Position numbers and translations under genes: made by a program. Positions 49,732 through 58,708 of a stretch of 64,000 nucleotides of DNA are shown in pieces. This DNA comes from Arthrobacter ruber (GTDB lineage: Bacteria; Actinomycetota; Actinomycetes; Actinomycetales; Micrococcaceae). How positions within the stretch are numbered: position 1 is the first letter of the stretch; the number at the start of each line of letters is the position of its first letter. The stretch spans positions 67,311 through 131,310 of the forward strand of contig NZ_PPTH01000017.1 of assembly GCF_002954225.1 (NCBI RefSeq), written 5' to 3'. The notes beneath the pieces were generated by a model that had not been told where the DNA came from, ran no database searches, and saw nothing but the letters and a program-made list of their open reading frames with translations.

Positions 49732-50214
49732 ATGGCAGCGAGAGGGTGGGTCTCCGGGTGGGTCCGCCGCACCGGTATCGAGGTGGTCGGGTGGACCCTC
49801 GTGGTACTCGGGATCGCCGCCTTGGTGCTGCCCGGACCGGGACTCCTGATGCTCGCCGCCGGCCTCGCGGTCCTGTCGCAGCAGTACCACTGGGCGCGCC
49901 GCTACCTGAAGCCGCTGAAGTCCAACGCCTATCACGCAGCAGCGCTCGGAGTGGCGACCATCCCCCGCATCGCCGTGAGCTGTGCGAGTGCCCTCGTGAT
50001 CATGACCCTCGGCGTGATCTGGATCCTCCAGCCCGCCGTGCCGTCCTGGTGGTTCCTCGCGGACAAGTGGTGGCTGTTCGGGGGGACGGGCACGGGTATC
50101 AGCCTCATCGCGTCCTCGATCATCGCCCTCGTGCTGATCGTCTACAGCGTGCGCCGGTTCCGCGGCCGCCCTCTCCCCGCGCGCCCCCGCGGATTGCGGC
50201 CGGAGACGGAGTAG
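49732..50214 (+). CDS. PGPGW/TIGR02611-type membrane protein
   Basis: 160 residues. The N-terminal helix pair has GWTLVVLGIAALVLPGPGLLMLAAGLAVLSQQY, the PGPG family signature, and further helices occur at about 80-103 and 118-138. A basic C-terminus follows. It is a small actinobacterial membrane protein with no known function. Single gene, divergent from the dioxygenase operon. Confidence 0.85.
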   Translation: MAARGWVSGWVRRTGIEVVGWTLVVLGIAALVLPGPGLLMLAAGLAVLSQQYHWARRYLKPLKSNAYHAAALGVATIPRIAVSCASALVIMTLGVIWILQPAVPSWWFLADKWWLFGGTGTGISLIASSIIALVLIVYSVRRFRGRPLPARPRGLRPETE

Positions 50215-50300
50215 GCCGGACCGCCATCGCGTACGCGGGATCCGCCCGCGACGCGGAACTTCCCCGGTGGCGGGGACACGGCGGCTGGTACGTTGAGGGA

Positions 50301-51224
50301 GTGCTCACCGTGATCGGGGAAACCCTCATCGACGAAGTCGTCAGCGACACCGCACCCATGAGCGCGCACGTGGGTGGAAGCCCCATGAACGTGGCCGTGG
50401 GACTCGCCCGCCTGGGGCATCCGGCCCAGTTCGTGGGCCGGTACGGCGACGACGAGTACGGCCGCATGATCCGGAAGCACCTCCGCGACAACTCCGTGCC
50501 CTTCCCCGTGGAACCCGACGGCGCCCCCACGAGCGTCGCGACCGCGCGCCTCGACCCCGCGGGTGGGGCGTCCTACGACTTCCAGCTCGTCTGGGACCTG
50601 CCGGGGCTGGTCGCCCGGAAGGACACGCTCCTCGACGGCGCCACCCTTCTGCACACCGGCTCCATCGCCACGATGCTCACCCCCGGGGCAGCCGACGTGC
50701 TCGCCCTGGTCACGGCGGCGCACCCCCTCGTCACGGTCACCTACGATCCCAACTGCCGGCCCACCATCATCGACGACGTGGAGCACGCCCGTGCCCAGGC
50801 CGGGAAGTTCGTCGCGCTCGCCGACGTGATCAAGGCCTCCGACGAGGACCTCCAATGGCTCTACCCCGATCGCACCCCGGAGGAGTCGGCGCGCGCCTGG
50901 CTGGACGCCGGCGCCGCCGTCGTCGTGGTGACCCGCGGGTCCCAGGGGCCGTGGGCGATCTGCCGGACGGGCGAGGTGTCGGTTCCCGCACCCTCCGCGA
51001 GCGTGGTGGACACCGTGGGCGCCGGGGACTCCTTCATGGCGGCCCTGGTGGGGGCGCTCGTGGACAACGAACTCGACGGCGCCCATCGGCGCGAGGAGCT
51101 GCGCCGAATCAGCCTCGGGCAGCTGACCGGGATGCTGCAGTACGCAGCCCGGGCGGCAGCCATCACCGTCTCGCGCGCGGGAGCGAACCCGCCCTCGCGC
51201 GACGAGATGACACGCCAGGCCTGA
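50301..51224 (+). CDS. PfkB-family carbohydrate kinase
   Basis: 307 residues. Ribokinase-like fold: [26 protein letters not shown] in the substrate site, VTRGSQGPW, and the catalytic [15 protein letters not shown] with the anion hole. Likely a fructokinase or similar sugar kinase. GTG at 50301 directly abuts a GAGGGA; GTG at 50310 would have better spacing and is a real alternative. Downstream genes follow closely on the same strand. Confidence 0.92.
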   Translation: MLTVIGETLIDEVVSDTAPMSAHVGGSPMNVAVGLARLGHPAQFVGRYGDDEYGRMIRKHLRDNSVPFPVEPDGAPTSVATARLDPAGGASYDFQLVWDLPGLVARKDTLLDGATLLHTGSIATMLTPGAADVLALVTAAHPLVTVTYDPNCRPTIIDDVEHARAQAGKFVALADVIKASDEDLQWLYPDRTPEESARAWLDAGAAVVVVTRGSQGPWAICRTGEVSVPAPSASVVDTVGAGDSFMAALVGALVDNELDGAHRREELRRISLGQLTGMLQYAARAAAITVSRAGANPPSRDEMTRQA

Positions 51225-51259
51225 CCGCCGCGATCGACCACGACACCAGGAGCACACCC

Positions 51260-51787
51260 ATGACCCGCGATCCCTATGCAGACCTGCCGCAGGTACCCGA
51301 GTTCGAGCTGACCAGCGAGACGATCACCCACCACGGGCCGCTCGATCCCGCACAGGCCTCCGGGGTGATGGGCGCGGGAGGCAGGGACGAATCACCGCAG
51401 CTCAGCTGGAGCGGCTTCCCCGAAGCCACGAGGAGTTTCGCCGTGACCGTCTACGACCCCGACGCACCCACCGCGAGCGGGTTCTGGCACTGGTCGGTCG
51501 CCAACCTGCCCGCCACCACCACGTCCCTGCCCGCAGGTGCGGGCACCGACGGCTCCGGCCTGCTGCCCCAGGGCGCCCTGCAACTGCGCAACGACGGCGG
51601 CTTCGCCGGGTTCGTGGGTGCCGCACCTCCCGAGGGCCACGGCCCCCACCACTACCACGTGGTCGTCCACGCGCTGGACGTCGAGTCCCTCGACCTCCCG
51701 GCCGAGGCCTCGCCCGCCTACCTCGGCTTCAACCTCTTCTCCAGCACCATCGGCCGTGCCCGGCTCATCGGCACGTTCGAGCGGTAG
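51260..51787 (+). CDS. YbhB/YbcL (Raf kinase inhibitor-like, PEBP) protein
   Basis: 175 residues. PEBP fold with the ligand site [27 protein letters not shown], and [13 protein letters not shown]. The biological role in bacteria is not settled. It starts at 51260 after CCAGGAGCAC. It lies 35 bp after the sugar kinase and is followed by a HAD gene; no clear terminator between, so possibly one transcript. Confidence 0.92.
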   Translation: MTRDPYADLPQVPEFELTSETITHHGPLDPAQASGVMGAGGRDESPQLSWSGFPEATRSFAVTVYDPDAPTASGFWHWSVANLPATTTSLPAGAGTDGSGLLPQGALQLRNDGGFAGFVGAAPPEGHGPHHYHVVVHALDVESLDLPAEASPAYLGFNLFSSTIGRARLIGTFER

Positions 51788-51849
51788 CGGGACGGCCTCG
51801 AGGCCCATCCGCCGGTAGGGTGGAAGTCCGGAACCTGAAGGAGTCAGCG

Positions 51850-52659
51850 ATGCGCCTCGTGGCGAGCGACATGGACGGGACCGTCGTGGGCCACGACGGC
51901 ACGATGAGCGAGCGCACCATCCGTGCGTTCCGGGCATGCGTGGAGGCGGGGGTCGACGTCGTCTTCGTCACGGGCCGTCCTCCCCGCTGGCTGCAGCCCC
52001 TGCGCGACCAGCTCGGTCATACCGGGACGGTCATCTGTTCGAACGGCGCGCTGACGTACGACCTCCAGGAGGAGCGCGTCCTCGACGCGAGGCTCCTCGA
52101 ACCCGAGGACGTCTACGCTGCGCGCGACATCATCCGCGGGCTCTACCCTGCGGCCACCTTCGCTGCCGAGACGGTGTCGGGCTTCCAGATCGAGTCCGGC
52201 TTCGCCGACGGAGCGACCTCCGAGCTGCTCGGCGGGATCACGGCGCAGCCGTTCGAGGAGTCCCTGCCCGGCGAGCACGTCGTCAAGTTCCTCGCACGCG
52301 AGAAGACCGTCTCACCCGACGAGTTCCTCGCGGCCGTGCGGCCGGCCGTCGCCCACCTCGTCTCGACGACGCACTCCGCGCCGACCATCGCCCTGCTCGA
52401 GATGGCTGTCCCCGATATCGACAAGTCCGTCACGCTCGCCCGGTACGCGGCGGACCGCGGGATCGACGCCGCGGACGTCGTCGCCTTCGGTGACATGCCG
52501 AACGACGTCCAGATGCTCGGCTGGGCCGGCCACGGGTACGCCATGGCCTCCGGCCACCCGGACGCGCTCGCGGCCGCGAACCTCGTGGCGCCGCCGTTCG
52601 AGGAGGACGGCGTGGCGCAGGTGCTGGAGGAACGGCTTGCGGCGCTCCGCACGGCCTGA
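51850..52659 (+). CDS. HAD-superfamily (Cof-type) hydrolase
   Basis: 269 residues. Motif I DMDGTVV near the start, motif II in VFVTGRPP, and the late AFGDMPNDVQML motif with conserved Asp pair. The cap insertion marks the Cof/type IIB group, which dephosphorylates sugar phosphates or nucleotides. ATG at 51850 follows GAAGGAGTCAGCG. The 3' end overlaps the next gene, which starts at TTG 52637. Confidence 0.92.
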   Translation: MRLVASDMDGTVVGHDGTMSERTIRAFRACVEAGVDVVFVTGRPPRWLQPLRDQLGHTGTVICSNGALTYDLQEERVLDARLLEPEDVYAARDIIRGLYPAATFAAETVSGFQIESGFADGATSELLGGITAQPFEESLPGEHVVKFLAREKTVSPDEFLAAVRPAVAHLVSTTHSAPTIALLEMAVPDIDKSVTLARYAADRGIDAADVVAFGDMPNDVQMLGWAGHGYAMASGHPDALAAANLVAPPFEEDGVAQVLEERLAALRTA

Positions 52660-53473
52660 CCCGGGCCGCTACCCCTACCTCGACAACCGCTCCGGCACGC
52701 GGTCCGACGCGTCCCCCCTCGCACTGTCGCACCGGGGGTTCGCCCCCGCCGGCGGCGAGAACACCATGGCGGCCTTCGAGCGATCCGTCGAGCTCGGCTT
52801 CCGGTACCTCGAGATCGATGTCCGCGCATCGGGCGACGGCGTGGTGGTGGTCTTCCACGACGAGTTGCTCGATCGCGTGACCGACGCCCGGGGGCCGATC
52901 GCGGGGCGGACGGCGGCGGAGCTGGGCGCTCTGCCGGTGGGCGGCGGCGGCGGCATCCCCACGCTCGAGGAGGTGCTGCTGCGCTGGCCGGAACTGCGCC
53001 TGAACATCGACGTCAAGAGCGACGACTGCGCCAGGCCGTTCGCCGAGCTCGTCAACCGGCTCGGCGCCCATGACCGCGTGCTCGTCGCCTCGTTCTCCGA
53101 CCGTCGCCGCCGGAGGGTGCTGCGCCTGCTCGACAGGCCGACGGCGTCGTCCGCCGGCATGGCGGTCAACGCACTCCTGAAGCTGGCCGCACCCCTCGGG
53201 CTGGCAGGTCCCCTCGCACGGATAGCCGAGATCCAGGCGCTGCAGGTACCCGAGACGTATCGTGGCGTCCGCGTGGTGACGCGCCGCTTCGTCGCCTCGT
53301 GCCACGCGGCCGGCCTCCACGTCCATGTCTGGACCGTCAACGCGCGCGAGGACATGGACAGGCTGCTCGATCTCGGCGTCGACGGCCTCGTGTCCGACGC
53401 CGCGGACGTGCTCGCCTCCTGCCTGGCCGACCGCGCGGCGTGGCCGCAGAACGGCGACCGGCCGGAGGGGTGA
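52637..53473 (+). CDS. Glycerophosphodiester phosphodiesterase
   Basis: 278 residues. GDPD TIM-barrel: LALSHRGFAPAGGENTMAAFE with the catalytic His-Arg, YLEIDVRASGDGVVVVFHDE, and LNIDVKSD with metal-binding residues; HVHVWTVN near the end. It hydrolyses glycerophosphodiesters to glycerol-3-phosphate. I chose TTG at 52637 because GGAGG lies 6 bp upstream; this overlaps the HAD gene by 23 bp. Longer starts would overlap it more. Confidence 0.88.
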   Translation: MRRSARPDPGRYPYLDNRSGTRSDASPLALSHRGFAPAGGENTMAAFERSVELGFRYLEIDVRASGDGVVVVFHDELLDRVTDARGPIAGRTAAELGALPVGGGGGIPTLEEVLLRWPELRLNIDVKSDDCARPFAELVNRLGAHDRVLVASFSDRRRRRVLRLLDRPTASSAGMAVNALLKLAAPLGLAGPLARIAEIQALQVPETYRGVRVVTRRFVASCHAAGLHVHVWTVNAREDMDRLLDLGVDGLVSDAADVLASCLADRAAWPQNGDRPEG

Positions 53474-53576
53474 CCGCGCAGTCCCGAAGCCGCCGATGCG
53501 CAACTCCGGCGGCTGTCGCGCATACCGGCCGTTCGTGGACGAGGAGGCCGGGTGCAGTGTTGCTCCCGGACGTGCA

Positions 53577-53612
53577 GGAGCCCGGTCGCGGCCACTCCCG
53601 CGACCGGGCTCC
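53577..53612. terminator. Terminator after the GDPD gene
   Basis: A perfect 15-bp stem (53577-53591 with 53598-53612) and a CCACTC loop, about 100 bp after the GDPD stop and followed by CTCGGTTT. Confidence 0.8.
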
Positions 53613-53671
53613 CTCGGTTTCGGTGCGTCAGCGTCGGTATCGCGCCCGCCGCTGAACCACCGAGCCTGGTG

Positions 53672-53702
53672 CCTGCGGTGCCCGCGCTGCGGGCACCGCA
53701 GG
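53672..53702 (-). terminator. Terminator of the GH43 gene
   Basis: A perfect 14-bp stem (53672-53685 with 53689-53702) and a GCT loop, 3 bp beyond the stop codon of the minus-strand arabinanase gene. Confidence 0.8.
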
Positions 53703-53705
53703 AAT

Positions 53706-55175
53706 CTATGGGCGGCTCTTGCCGGGCTTCGCCTCGACGCCCAGCTCCACGGGATCCGTGGTCACCGCGCCGTGCGCATTCGAGAACGTGGCACGGAACA
53801 GTCGTCCGTCGTCGGCGGCCGCTGCCTTCTTCACCTCCGCGACGGAGGTATACGTCCCATCGTCGGCCCGCTCGGCCCGCTGGGTCACCTGCGCGACCTG
53901 CCAGGTGGCGCCGCTGTCGTCCGAGCTCTCCCAGACCGCGACGGGCTCGGGCGTCCCGGTGGCACGCGCCGTGAAGTGCGCCTTGTGGCCCTCCCGGACC
54001 CTTGTCGACTCGGGGACGACTCCGAGTTCGGGGACACCGACGCCCTGGTCCACGGTGGGCCACCCGTCCTCCCAGCCCATCTTCTGCAGGCCGAGGGTCG
54101 GGATGTAGGGCGTGGTCTCGTTGGAGGCGTCGTAGTAGTGGAACGCGAGGTAGTCGCCGAAGACGGACTGGCCACCCACCCCGTTCATCGCGCCGTGCGA
54201 CTCGAGGAGGATCGAGCCACCGCCGCCGAACATGTCCCGGCCCTCCTTGTCCAGGTACGGACCGGTGACCGACGTGGAGCGTCCCACCGCGATCTTGTAC
54301 GTGGAGTCCGCGCCGCGGCAGCAGAAGTCGAAGGAGGTGAAGAGATAGTAGTAGCCGTCACGCTGCATGATGTAGGGCGCCTCGATGGGGTTGCCCGGGA
54401 TGAAGCGGTCCGCGAGGTTGACGGTCCGGGACTGCCAGTCCTCCACCGGCTTGCCGCTCGGCCATTCGAGCGGAACCAGGAAGATGCCGTACCAGAACGA
54501 ACCGATGGACATGTAGGGCTTGCCGTCCGCGTCCTCGACGATCCCCGCATCGATCGCGTTGAAGGTCTTGTTCGGGTTGGCGGGATCCAGCCCGGTGACG
54601 GGGGACTCGACGACGACACCCTGGTCCACCCACTCGTAGTCGGGGTCCTCCGGATCGAGTGTCGTGTTGGTGGCCAGCGCGGTCAGGGAATTGTTGCCGC
54701 CGAACTGCGACGCCGAGTAGTAGAGGTAGTAGGTGCCGTCGTTCTCGTAGATCTCGGGAGCCCAGAGATTCTCGGGGAGAGGACCGCCCGAGAAGTGCTC
54801 GTCGATCCACGCGGGGATCTCGTCCCATACGGTGCCGGTGTACTCCCAGGTGGTGCCCTCGTCGTGGGAGGACCAGATCTGGATGGTGCCGCCGTTCTCG
54901 CGGGCCAGCAGCCCGGTGGAGTAGACGTACCAGGTGCCGTCGTCGTCGATGATGAGGGCCGGATCATGGATGGGGCTGGTGTCGCCGACCACCGACTTGC
55001 CGCCCACGAGATCATCGAGGCCGGCGGCGGCCGACTGCTGCGTGAGGGTGATGGGCCGGGCCGGATCCTTGGGCCCGGCGCTCGCGGGCAGGGCCACAGC
55101 GGTGAGTGCGAGGGTGAGCGCGGCGACGAGGCTCGCGGGACGCGTCCAGTATCTCTTACGTGACGTCATTATCAC
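53706..55175 (-). CDS. Secreted glycoside hydrolase family 43 (arabinanase-like)
   Basis: 489 residues with a Sec signal peptide (basic RKRYWTRP, then a hydrophobic core ending LPASAG). The five-bladed propeller shows SPIHDPALIIDDDGTWYVYST with the catalytic Asp, NLWAPEIYENDGTYYLYYS, FNAIDAGIVEDADGKPY and IEAPYIMQRDGYYYLFTS. This is the arabinan endo-1,5-alpha-arabinosidase type. A C-terminal Ig-like module (about 400-482) follows. It would release arabino-oligosaccharides outside the cell. LacI-type operators precede it; no transporter is adjacent. Confidence 0.9.
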   Translation of the reverse strand: MIMTSRKRYWTRPASLVAALTLALTAVALPASAGPKDPARPITLTQQSAAAGLDDLVGGKSVVGDTSPIHDPALIIDDDGTWYVYSTGLLARENGGTIQIWSSHDEGTTWEYTGTVWDEIPAWIDEHFSGGPLPENLWAPEIYENDGTYYLYYSASQFGGNNSLTALATNTTLDPEDPDYEWVDQGVVVESPVTGLDPANPNKTFNAIDAGIVEDADGKPYMSIGSFWYGIFLVPLEWPSGKPVEDWQSRTVNLADRFIPGNPIEAPYIMQRDGYYYLFTSFDFCCRGADSTYKIAVGRSTSVTGPYLDKEGRDMFGGGGSILLESHGAMNGVGGQSVFGDYLAFHYYDASNETTPYIPTLGLQKMGWEDGWPTVDQGVGVPELGVVPESTRVREGHKAHFTARATGTPEPVAVWESSDDSGATWQVAQVTQRAERADDGTYTSVAEVKKAAAADDGRLFRATFSNAHGAVTTDPVELGVEAKPGKSRP

Positions 55176-55225
55176 GTGGTCCTTTCGACGGCGGAGAGGA
55201 GGGCCGCGGTGCGCGGGAACCCATT

Positions 55226-55250
55226 TACATCGTTGTCTACATCGTTGTAG
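55226..55250. promoter_or_regulatory. Tandem LacI-type operators upstream of GH43
   Basis: TACATCGTTGT occurs twice, at 55226-55236 and 55238-55248, with a 12-bp period. The second copy extends to CTACATCGTTGTAG, an almost perfect palindrome with a central CG, as preferred by LacI-family regulators. It is about 50-75 bp before the gene start. Confidence 0.65.
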
Positions 55251-55366
55251 AAGAGTGGCACGGGACTGCTGCGGTGGTCAAGCAGGGAAGAAGAAGTCGG
55301 CATACCGTCACGTCCGCCCCCCACCGGGCGTCCGGGCTGTTCGTGCCGGGGGTCTCCCTGCCGGGC

Positions 55367-56395
55367 CTACGGTCGGAGAACCGGGTCGGTCAGGGTCCTC
55401 AGGTAGTGCAGGGCCGTAGGAGCATAGGCGCGCATCGACGCGTCGTCGGCGTACACCAGCAGGCGGAGCCAGGAACCGTACCGGTGCACGCCGGCCAGCG
55501 CCAAAGCGGGTTCGACGGCGGCGCGCAGCTCCGGCAGCGGGGCGAAATCCGTCCACCGCTCGAGGTAGGCGGCGATGACCCGCTGGATCCGCGGGTCGTC
55601 CGCCGTCGTCTTCCACTGTTCGCGCATCTGCGTGATGGGCACGAGCAGGGTGCTGAACGGATGCGCCCAGTAGGCGTCCGCGAAGTCGAAGAACCGCAGG
55701 GGATCCGCGCTCGCGCCGGGCAGGAAGCAGTTCCGGGCGTGCAGGTCGTTGTGGTCGAGGGAGAGCGGCACCGCGACGCCGCGCAGCACCTCGACGGCGT
55801 CGCCGATGGCCGGCAGGCGGCGGACGACGTCGTCGGCCTCGTCCGCGGACAGGTACAGCGGATGCTCGGACGGCAGCCCGGTGTGGAGCAGCAGCTGGTT
55901 CTCCACGAAATTGGCGGCCACCTCCGGGTTCATGAGCACCAGGCCCGCCTCCGACAGCCGCTCCCCGTGCGGCGCGACGCGCTGCTGCAGGTCCGCGAAG
56001 TCGCTCGTGATGCGCGCCCAGACGGAGGGGTCGTCCGAGCCGAGGCTGTCCAGGGTGGCCCCGTGGTCCGCCGTGAGCATCCAGCCGCGGGACGGCTCGA
56101 TGGCCAGGGGGGCCGTGACGTGATCCGGTGCCAGTTCCCCGAGCAGGGACATGATCGAGGCCTCCGCGAACTGCCCGAGGTTGTTCTCCTTGAACCACAG
56201 CGTGCCGTGGTCGGTGGGGACGGTCAGCTGCGTCGACCAGAAGCGGATGCGCGGCTGCTCGGCCGGCCCCAGCCGCACGACGCCGAGGGCCTCCAGCACG
56301 GCGTCGATCCACTGCTCCGCCTGCTGCCGCCACTCGGACGTCGACCAGACCTCGCGGGAGTTCATCGGGCGCCGGCAGGGCAGTGGAAGTGACAC
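55367..56395 (-). CDS. APH-family phosphotransferase
   Basis: 342 residues, kinase-like fold. Catalytic-loop LDHNDLHARNCF and metal-binding FFDFADAYW are those of the aminoglycoside/choline phosphotransferase family. An N-terminal lobe with WFKENNLGQFAEASI replaces the usual glycine loop. The substrate is unknown, and resistance should not be assumed. GTG at 56395 has TAACAAT 8 bp upstream and may be leaderless; ATG at 56365 is the alternative. Confidence 0.85.
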   Translation of the reverse strand: MSLPLPCRRPMNSREVWSTSEWRQQAEQWIDAVLEALGVVRLGPAEQPRIRFWSTQLTVPTDHGTLWFKENNLGQFAEASIMSLLGELAPDHVTAPLAIEPSRGWMLTADHGATLDSLGSDDPSVWARITSDFADLQQRVAPHGERLSEAGLVLMNPEVAANFVENQLLLHTGLPSEHPLYLSADEADDVVRRLPAIGDAVEVLRGVAVPLSLDHNDLHARNCFLPGASADPLRFFDFADAYWAHPFSTLLVPITQMREQWKTTADDPRIQRVIAAYLERWTDFAPLPELRAAVEPALALAGVHRYGSWLRLLVYADDASMRAYAPTALHYLRTLTDPVLRP

Positions 56396-56417
56396 ATGCG
56401 CCCATTGTTACACCGGG

Positions 56418-57746
56418 TCAGCCCAGCTTCGAGGGCCTGCTGCCGTGGTCGCTGGACTCTAGCTCCTCGGGGCCGGGAACGTGTTCGCTGCCGCGCGCCC
56501 GGGCGATCGCCGTCATGCCGTGGAAGATGATCAGGGCCGCGGCGGTGCCGAGGGCGATCCCCGCGAAGGTGAGGTCGCCGATGACCCAGGTGAAGTCCGC
56601 GATCCCGATGACCAGCGCGACCCCCGCCGTCGACAGGTTGATGGGGTTCGAGAAGTTCACCTGGTTCTGCACCCAGATGCGGACACCGAGGATGCCGATC
56701 ATGCCGTAGAGCACCACGCCTGCACCACCGAGCACGCCGGCGGGGACGGTGGCGATGAGCGCCCCGAACTTCGGGAAGAGGCTCAGCAGGATGGCGACGA
56801 TCCCGGCCACCCAGTAGGCGGCCGTCGAGTAGACGCGGGAGGCCGCCATGACACCGATGTTCTCGGCGTACGTGGTGGTGCCGGATCCGCCTCCCGCACC
56901 GGCGATCATGGTGGCGAGGCCGTCCGCCATGAGTGCGCGCCCGGTCAGGGGGTCCAGGTCGCGGTCGGTCATCGCCGCCACGGATTTCACGTGACCGATG
57001 TTCTCCGCGACGAGCACGAGGACCACGGGGACGAAGAGCCCGACGACGGAGAGGTGGAACTCCGGGGCGGAGAAGTCCGGCAGGCCGATCCACGCGGCGT
57101 TGCCGATGGCGGCGAAATCCACCTCCCCGCGGATCATCGCGACGACGTAGCCTGCGAGGACGCCGACGAGGATGGACAGCCGCCCCAGGATGCCCTTGAA
57201 CAGCACCGTGACGAGCAGGATCGCGATGACGGTCACCAGCGCGGTGAGGGGCGCCTGTTCGAAGCTCGCCTTCGCCGTGGGAGCCAGGTTCAGGCCGATC
57301 AGCGCGACGATCGACCCGGTGACGATCGGCGGCATGGCCAGCTGGATCCAGTGGGCTCCGCCGGTGTGCACGATCCCGCCGATGATCGCGAGGGCCGCGC
57401 CGGCCATGATGATGCCGCCGAGTGCGCCCGCAGCCCCGTACTGCGACTGCGCCGCGGCGATGGGCGCGATGAAGGCGAAGCTCGAACCGAGGTAGCTCGG
57501 GACCTTCCCCGCCGTGATGACGAGGAACAGGATGGTCCCGACACCGGAGAAGAGCAGGGTGGTCGAGGGCGGGAAGCCCGTGATGAGCGGGACCAGGAAG
57601 GTCGCGCCGAACATCGCGACGACGTGCTGGGCGCCGATGCCGATGGTCCGCGGCCAGCTCAGGCGTTCCTCGGGGGCGACGAAACGGCCCGGAAGCACGT
57701 TCCTGCCATCCCCGTGGAGGGTCCAGCCGATGCCTCGTGCGCTCAT
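56418..57746 (-). CDS. NCS2-family uracil/xanthine permease
   Basis: 442 residues with about fourteen membrane segments. Family motifs: GAQHVVAMFGATFLVPLITG, QSQYGAAGALGG, NIGVMAASRVYST and SNPINLSTAGVALVIGI. The AENIGHVKSV motif suggests uracil specificity. It imports nucleobases with protons. ATG at 57746 follows GGAAGG; longer starts are not family-like. Divergent from an SDR gene across about 100 bp. Confidence 0.93.
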   Translation of the reverse strand: MSARGIGWTLHGDGRNVLPGRFVAPEERLSWPRTIGIGAQHVVAMFGATFLVPLITGFPPSTTLLFSGVGTILFLVITAGKVPSYLGSSFAFIAPIAAAQSQYGAAGALGGIIMAGAALAIIGGIVHTGGAHWIQLAMPPIVTGSIVALIGLNLAPTAKASFEQAPLTALVTVIAILLVTVLFKGILGRLSILVGVLAGYVVAMIRGEVDFAAIGNAAWIGLPDFSAPEFHLSVVGLFVPVVLVLVAENIGHVKSVAAMTDRDLDPLTGRALMADGLATMIAGAGGGSGTTTYAENIGVMAASRVYSTAAYWVAGIVAILLSLFPKFGALIATVPAGVLGGAGVVLYGMIGILGVRIWVQNQVNFSNPINLSTAGVALVIGIADFTWVIGDLTFAGIALGTAAALIIFHGMTAIARARGSEHVPGPEELESSDHGSRPSKLG

Positions 57747-57847
57747 GGGTCTGCCTTCCGAAGGGGTTCGAGGGGTTTCCCGAAAGCCTATCGGCCGCGC
57801 GTGATCTTCGATGCTACGTTGCAGGTGATCGAGGGAGAGGGCAGGCA

Positions 57848-58708
57848 ATGGTATTCACGGTCCGAGGACGCACCGTCCTGGTCACCGGTGCGGGTATGGG
57901 CATGGGCAGGCTGTACGCCGAGCGCGCCGTCCGCGAGGGAGCGGCCGCCGTCGTGCTCTGGGACGTCGACGGGCGCGCCCTCGAGGAGGTGGTCGCGAGC
58001 CTTGCGGCCGAAGCGACCACGCTGCACAGCTACGTGGTGGACGTCGCCTCGGTGGAATCCATCCAGGCGGCGGCCGGTGCCGTCCTCGGCGACGTCGGCG
58101 TGCCGGACGTGCTGGTGAACAACGCGGGCATCGTGCGCGGCAAGTACTTCTGGGAGCACGACCACCGCGCGGACATCGACCTCACGCTCGCCGTCAACAC
58201 CGCCGGCCCGATGCACGTCACGCGCGCGTTCCTCCCGGCCATGATGGAGCGCGGCACACCGGCCCGGATCCTCAACGTGGCCTCCGCGTCCGGGACGCTG
58301 GCCGTGCCCAGGATGAGCGTGTACGCGGCGTCGAAGTGGGCCGTGATCGGCTGGAGCGACTCCCTCCGCCTCGAGCTCGTGGCGGCCGGTCACCCGATCG
58401 CCGTCACGACCCTCATCCCGAGCTACATCAGGACCGGGATGTTCGAGGGCGCCCGCGGGCCCCTCCTGACGCCGCTCATGGAACCGGGGCACGTGGTGGA
58501 GAGGGCGTGGCGCGGCATGCTCGCCGGCCGGGCGCGCGTCCAGCTGCCCTGGACCGTGCAGCTCGGGGGGACACTCCGGAACCTGCTGCCCCAACCCGTC
58601 TGGGACGTCGTCGCGGGGCGGGTCTTCAAGGTGTACAGCTCCATGGAGCACTTCACCGGCCGCCCGACCGGCTCCACGGCCGGCGCGGCACGGAAGGGGA
58701 ACGCCTGA
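57848..58708 (+). CDS. Short-chain dehydrogenase/reductase
   Basis: 286 residues. Cofactor motif GAGMGMGR, catalytic NNAG, serine in NVASASGTLAVP and YxxxK in YAASKWA. The long C-terminal arm with PWTVQLGGTLRNLLPQPVWDVV is that of SDRs acting on larger lipid or steroid-type substrates. The next gene, an aldehyde dehydrogenase, begins at the last base of its stop codon, so the two are coupled and may act in sequence on an alcohol and aldehyde. Confidence 0.9.
   Translation: MVFTVRGRTVLVTGAGMGMGRLYAERAVREGAAAVVLWDVDGRALEEVVASLAAEATTLHSYVVDVASVESIQAAAGAVLGDVGVPDVLVNNAGIVRGKYFWEHDHRADIDLTLAVNTAGPMHVTRAFLPAMMERGTPARILNVASASGTLAVPRMSVYAASKWAVIGWSDSLRLELVAAGHPIAVTTLIPSYIRTGMFEGARGPLLTPLMEPGHVVERAWRGMLAGRARVQLPWTVQLGGTLRNLLPQPVWDVVAGRVFKVYSSMEHFTGRPTGSTAGAARKGNA

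Noticed and set aside
55367-56395. Antibiotic-resistance call for the APH-family gene
   Set aside because: The fold alone does not show aminoglycoside specificity; many such proteins act on sugars, amino alcohols or unknown substrates.
56983-56996. parS-like ATTTCACGTGACCG inside the permease gene
   Set aside because: Matches only 10 of 14 bases of the GTTTCACGTGAAAC consensus, and the coding sequence explains it.
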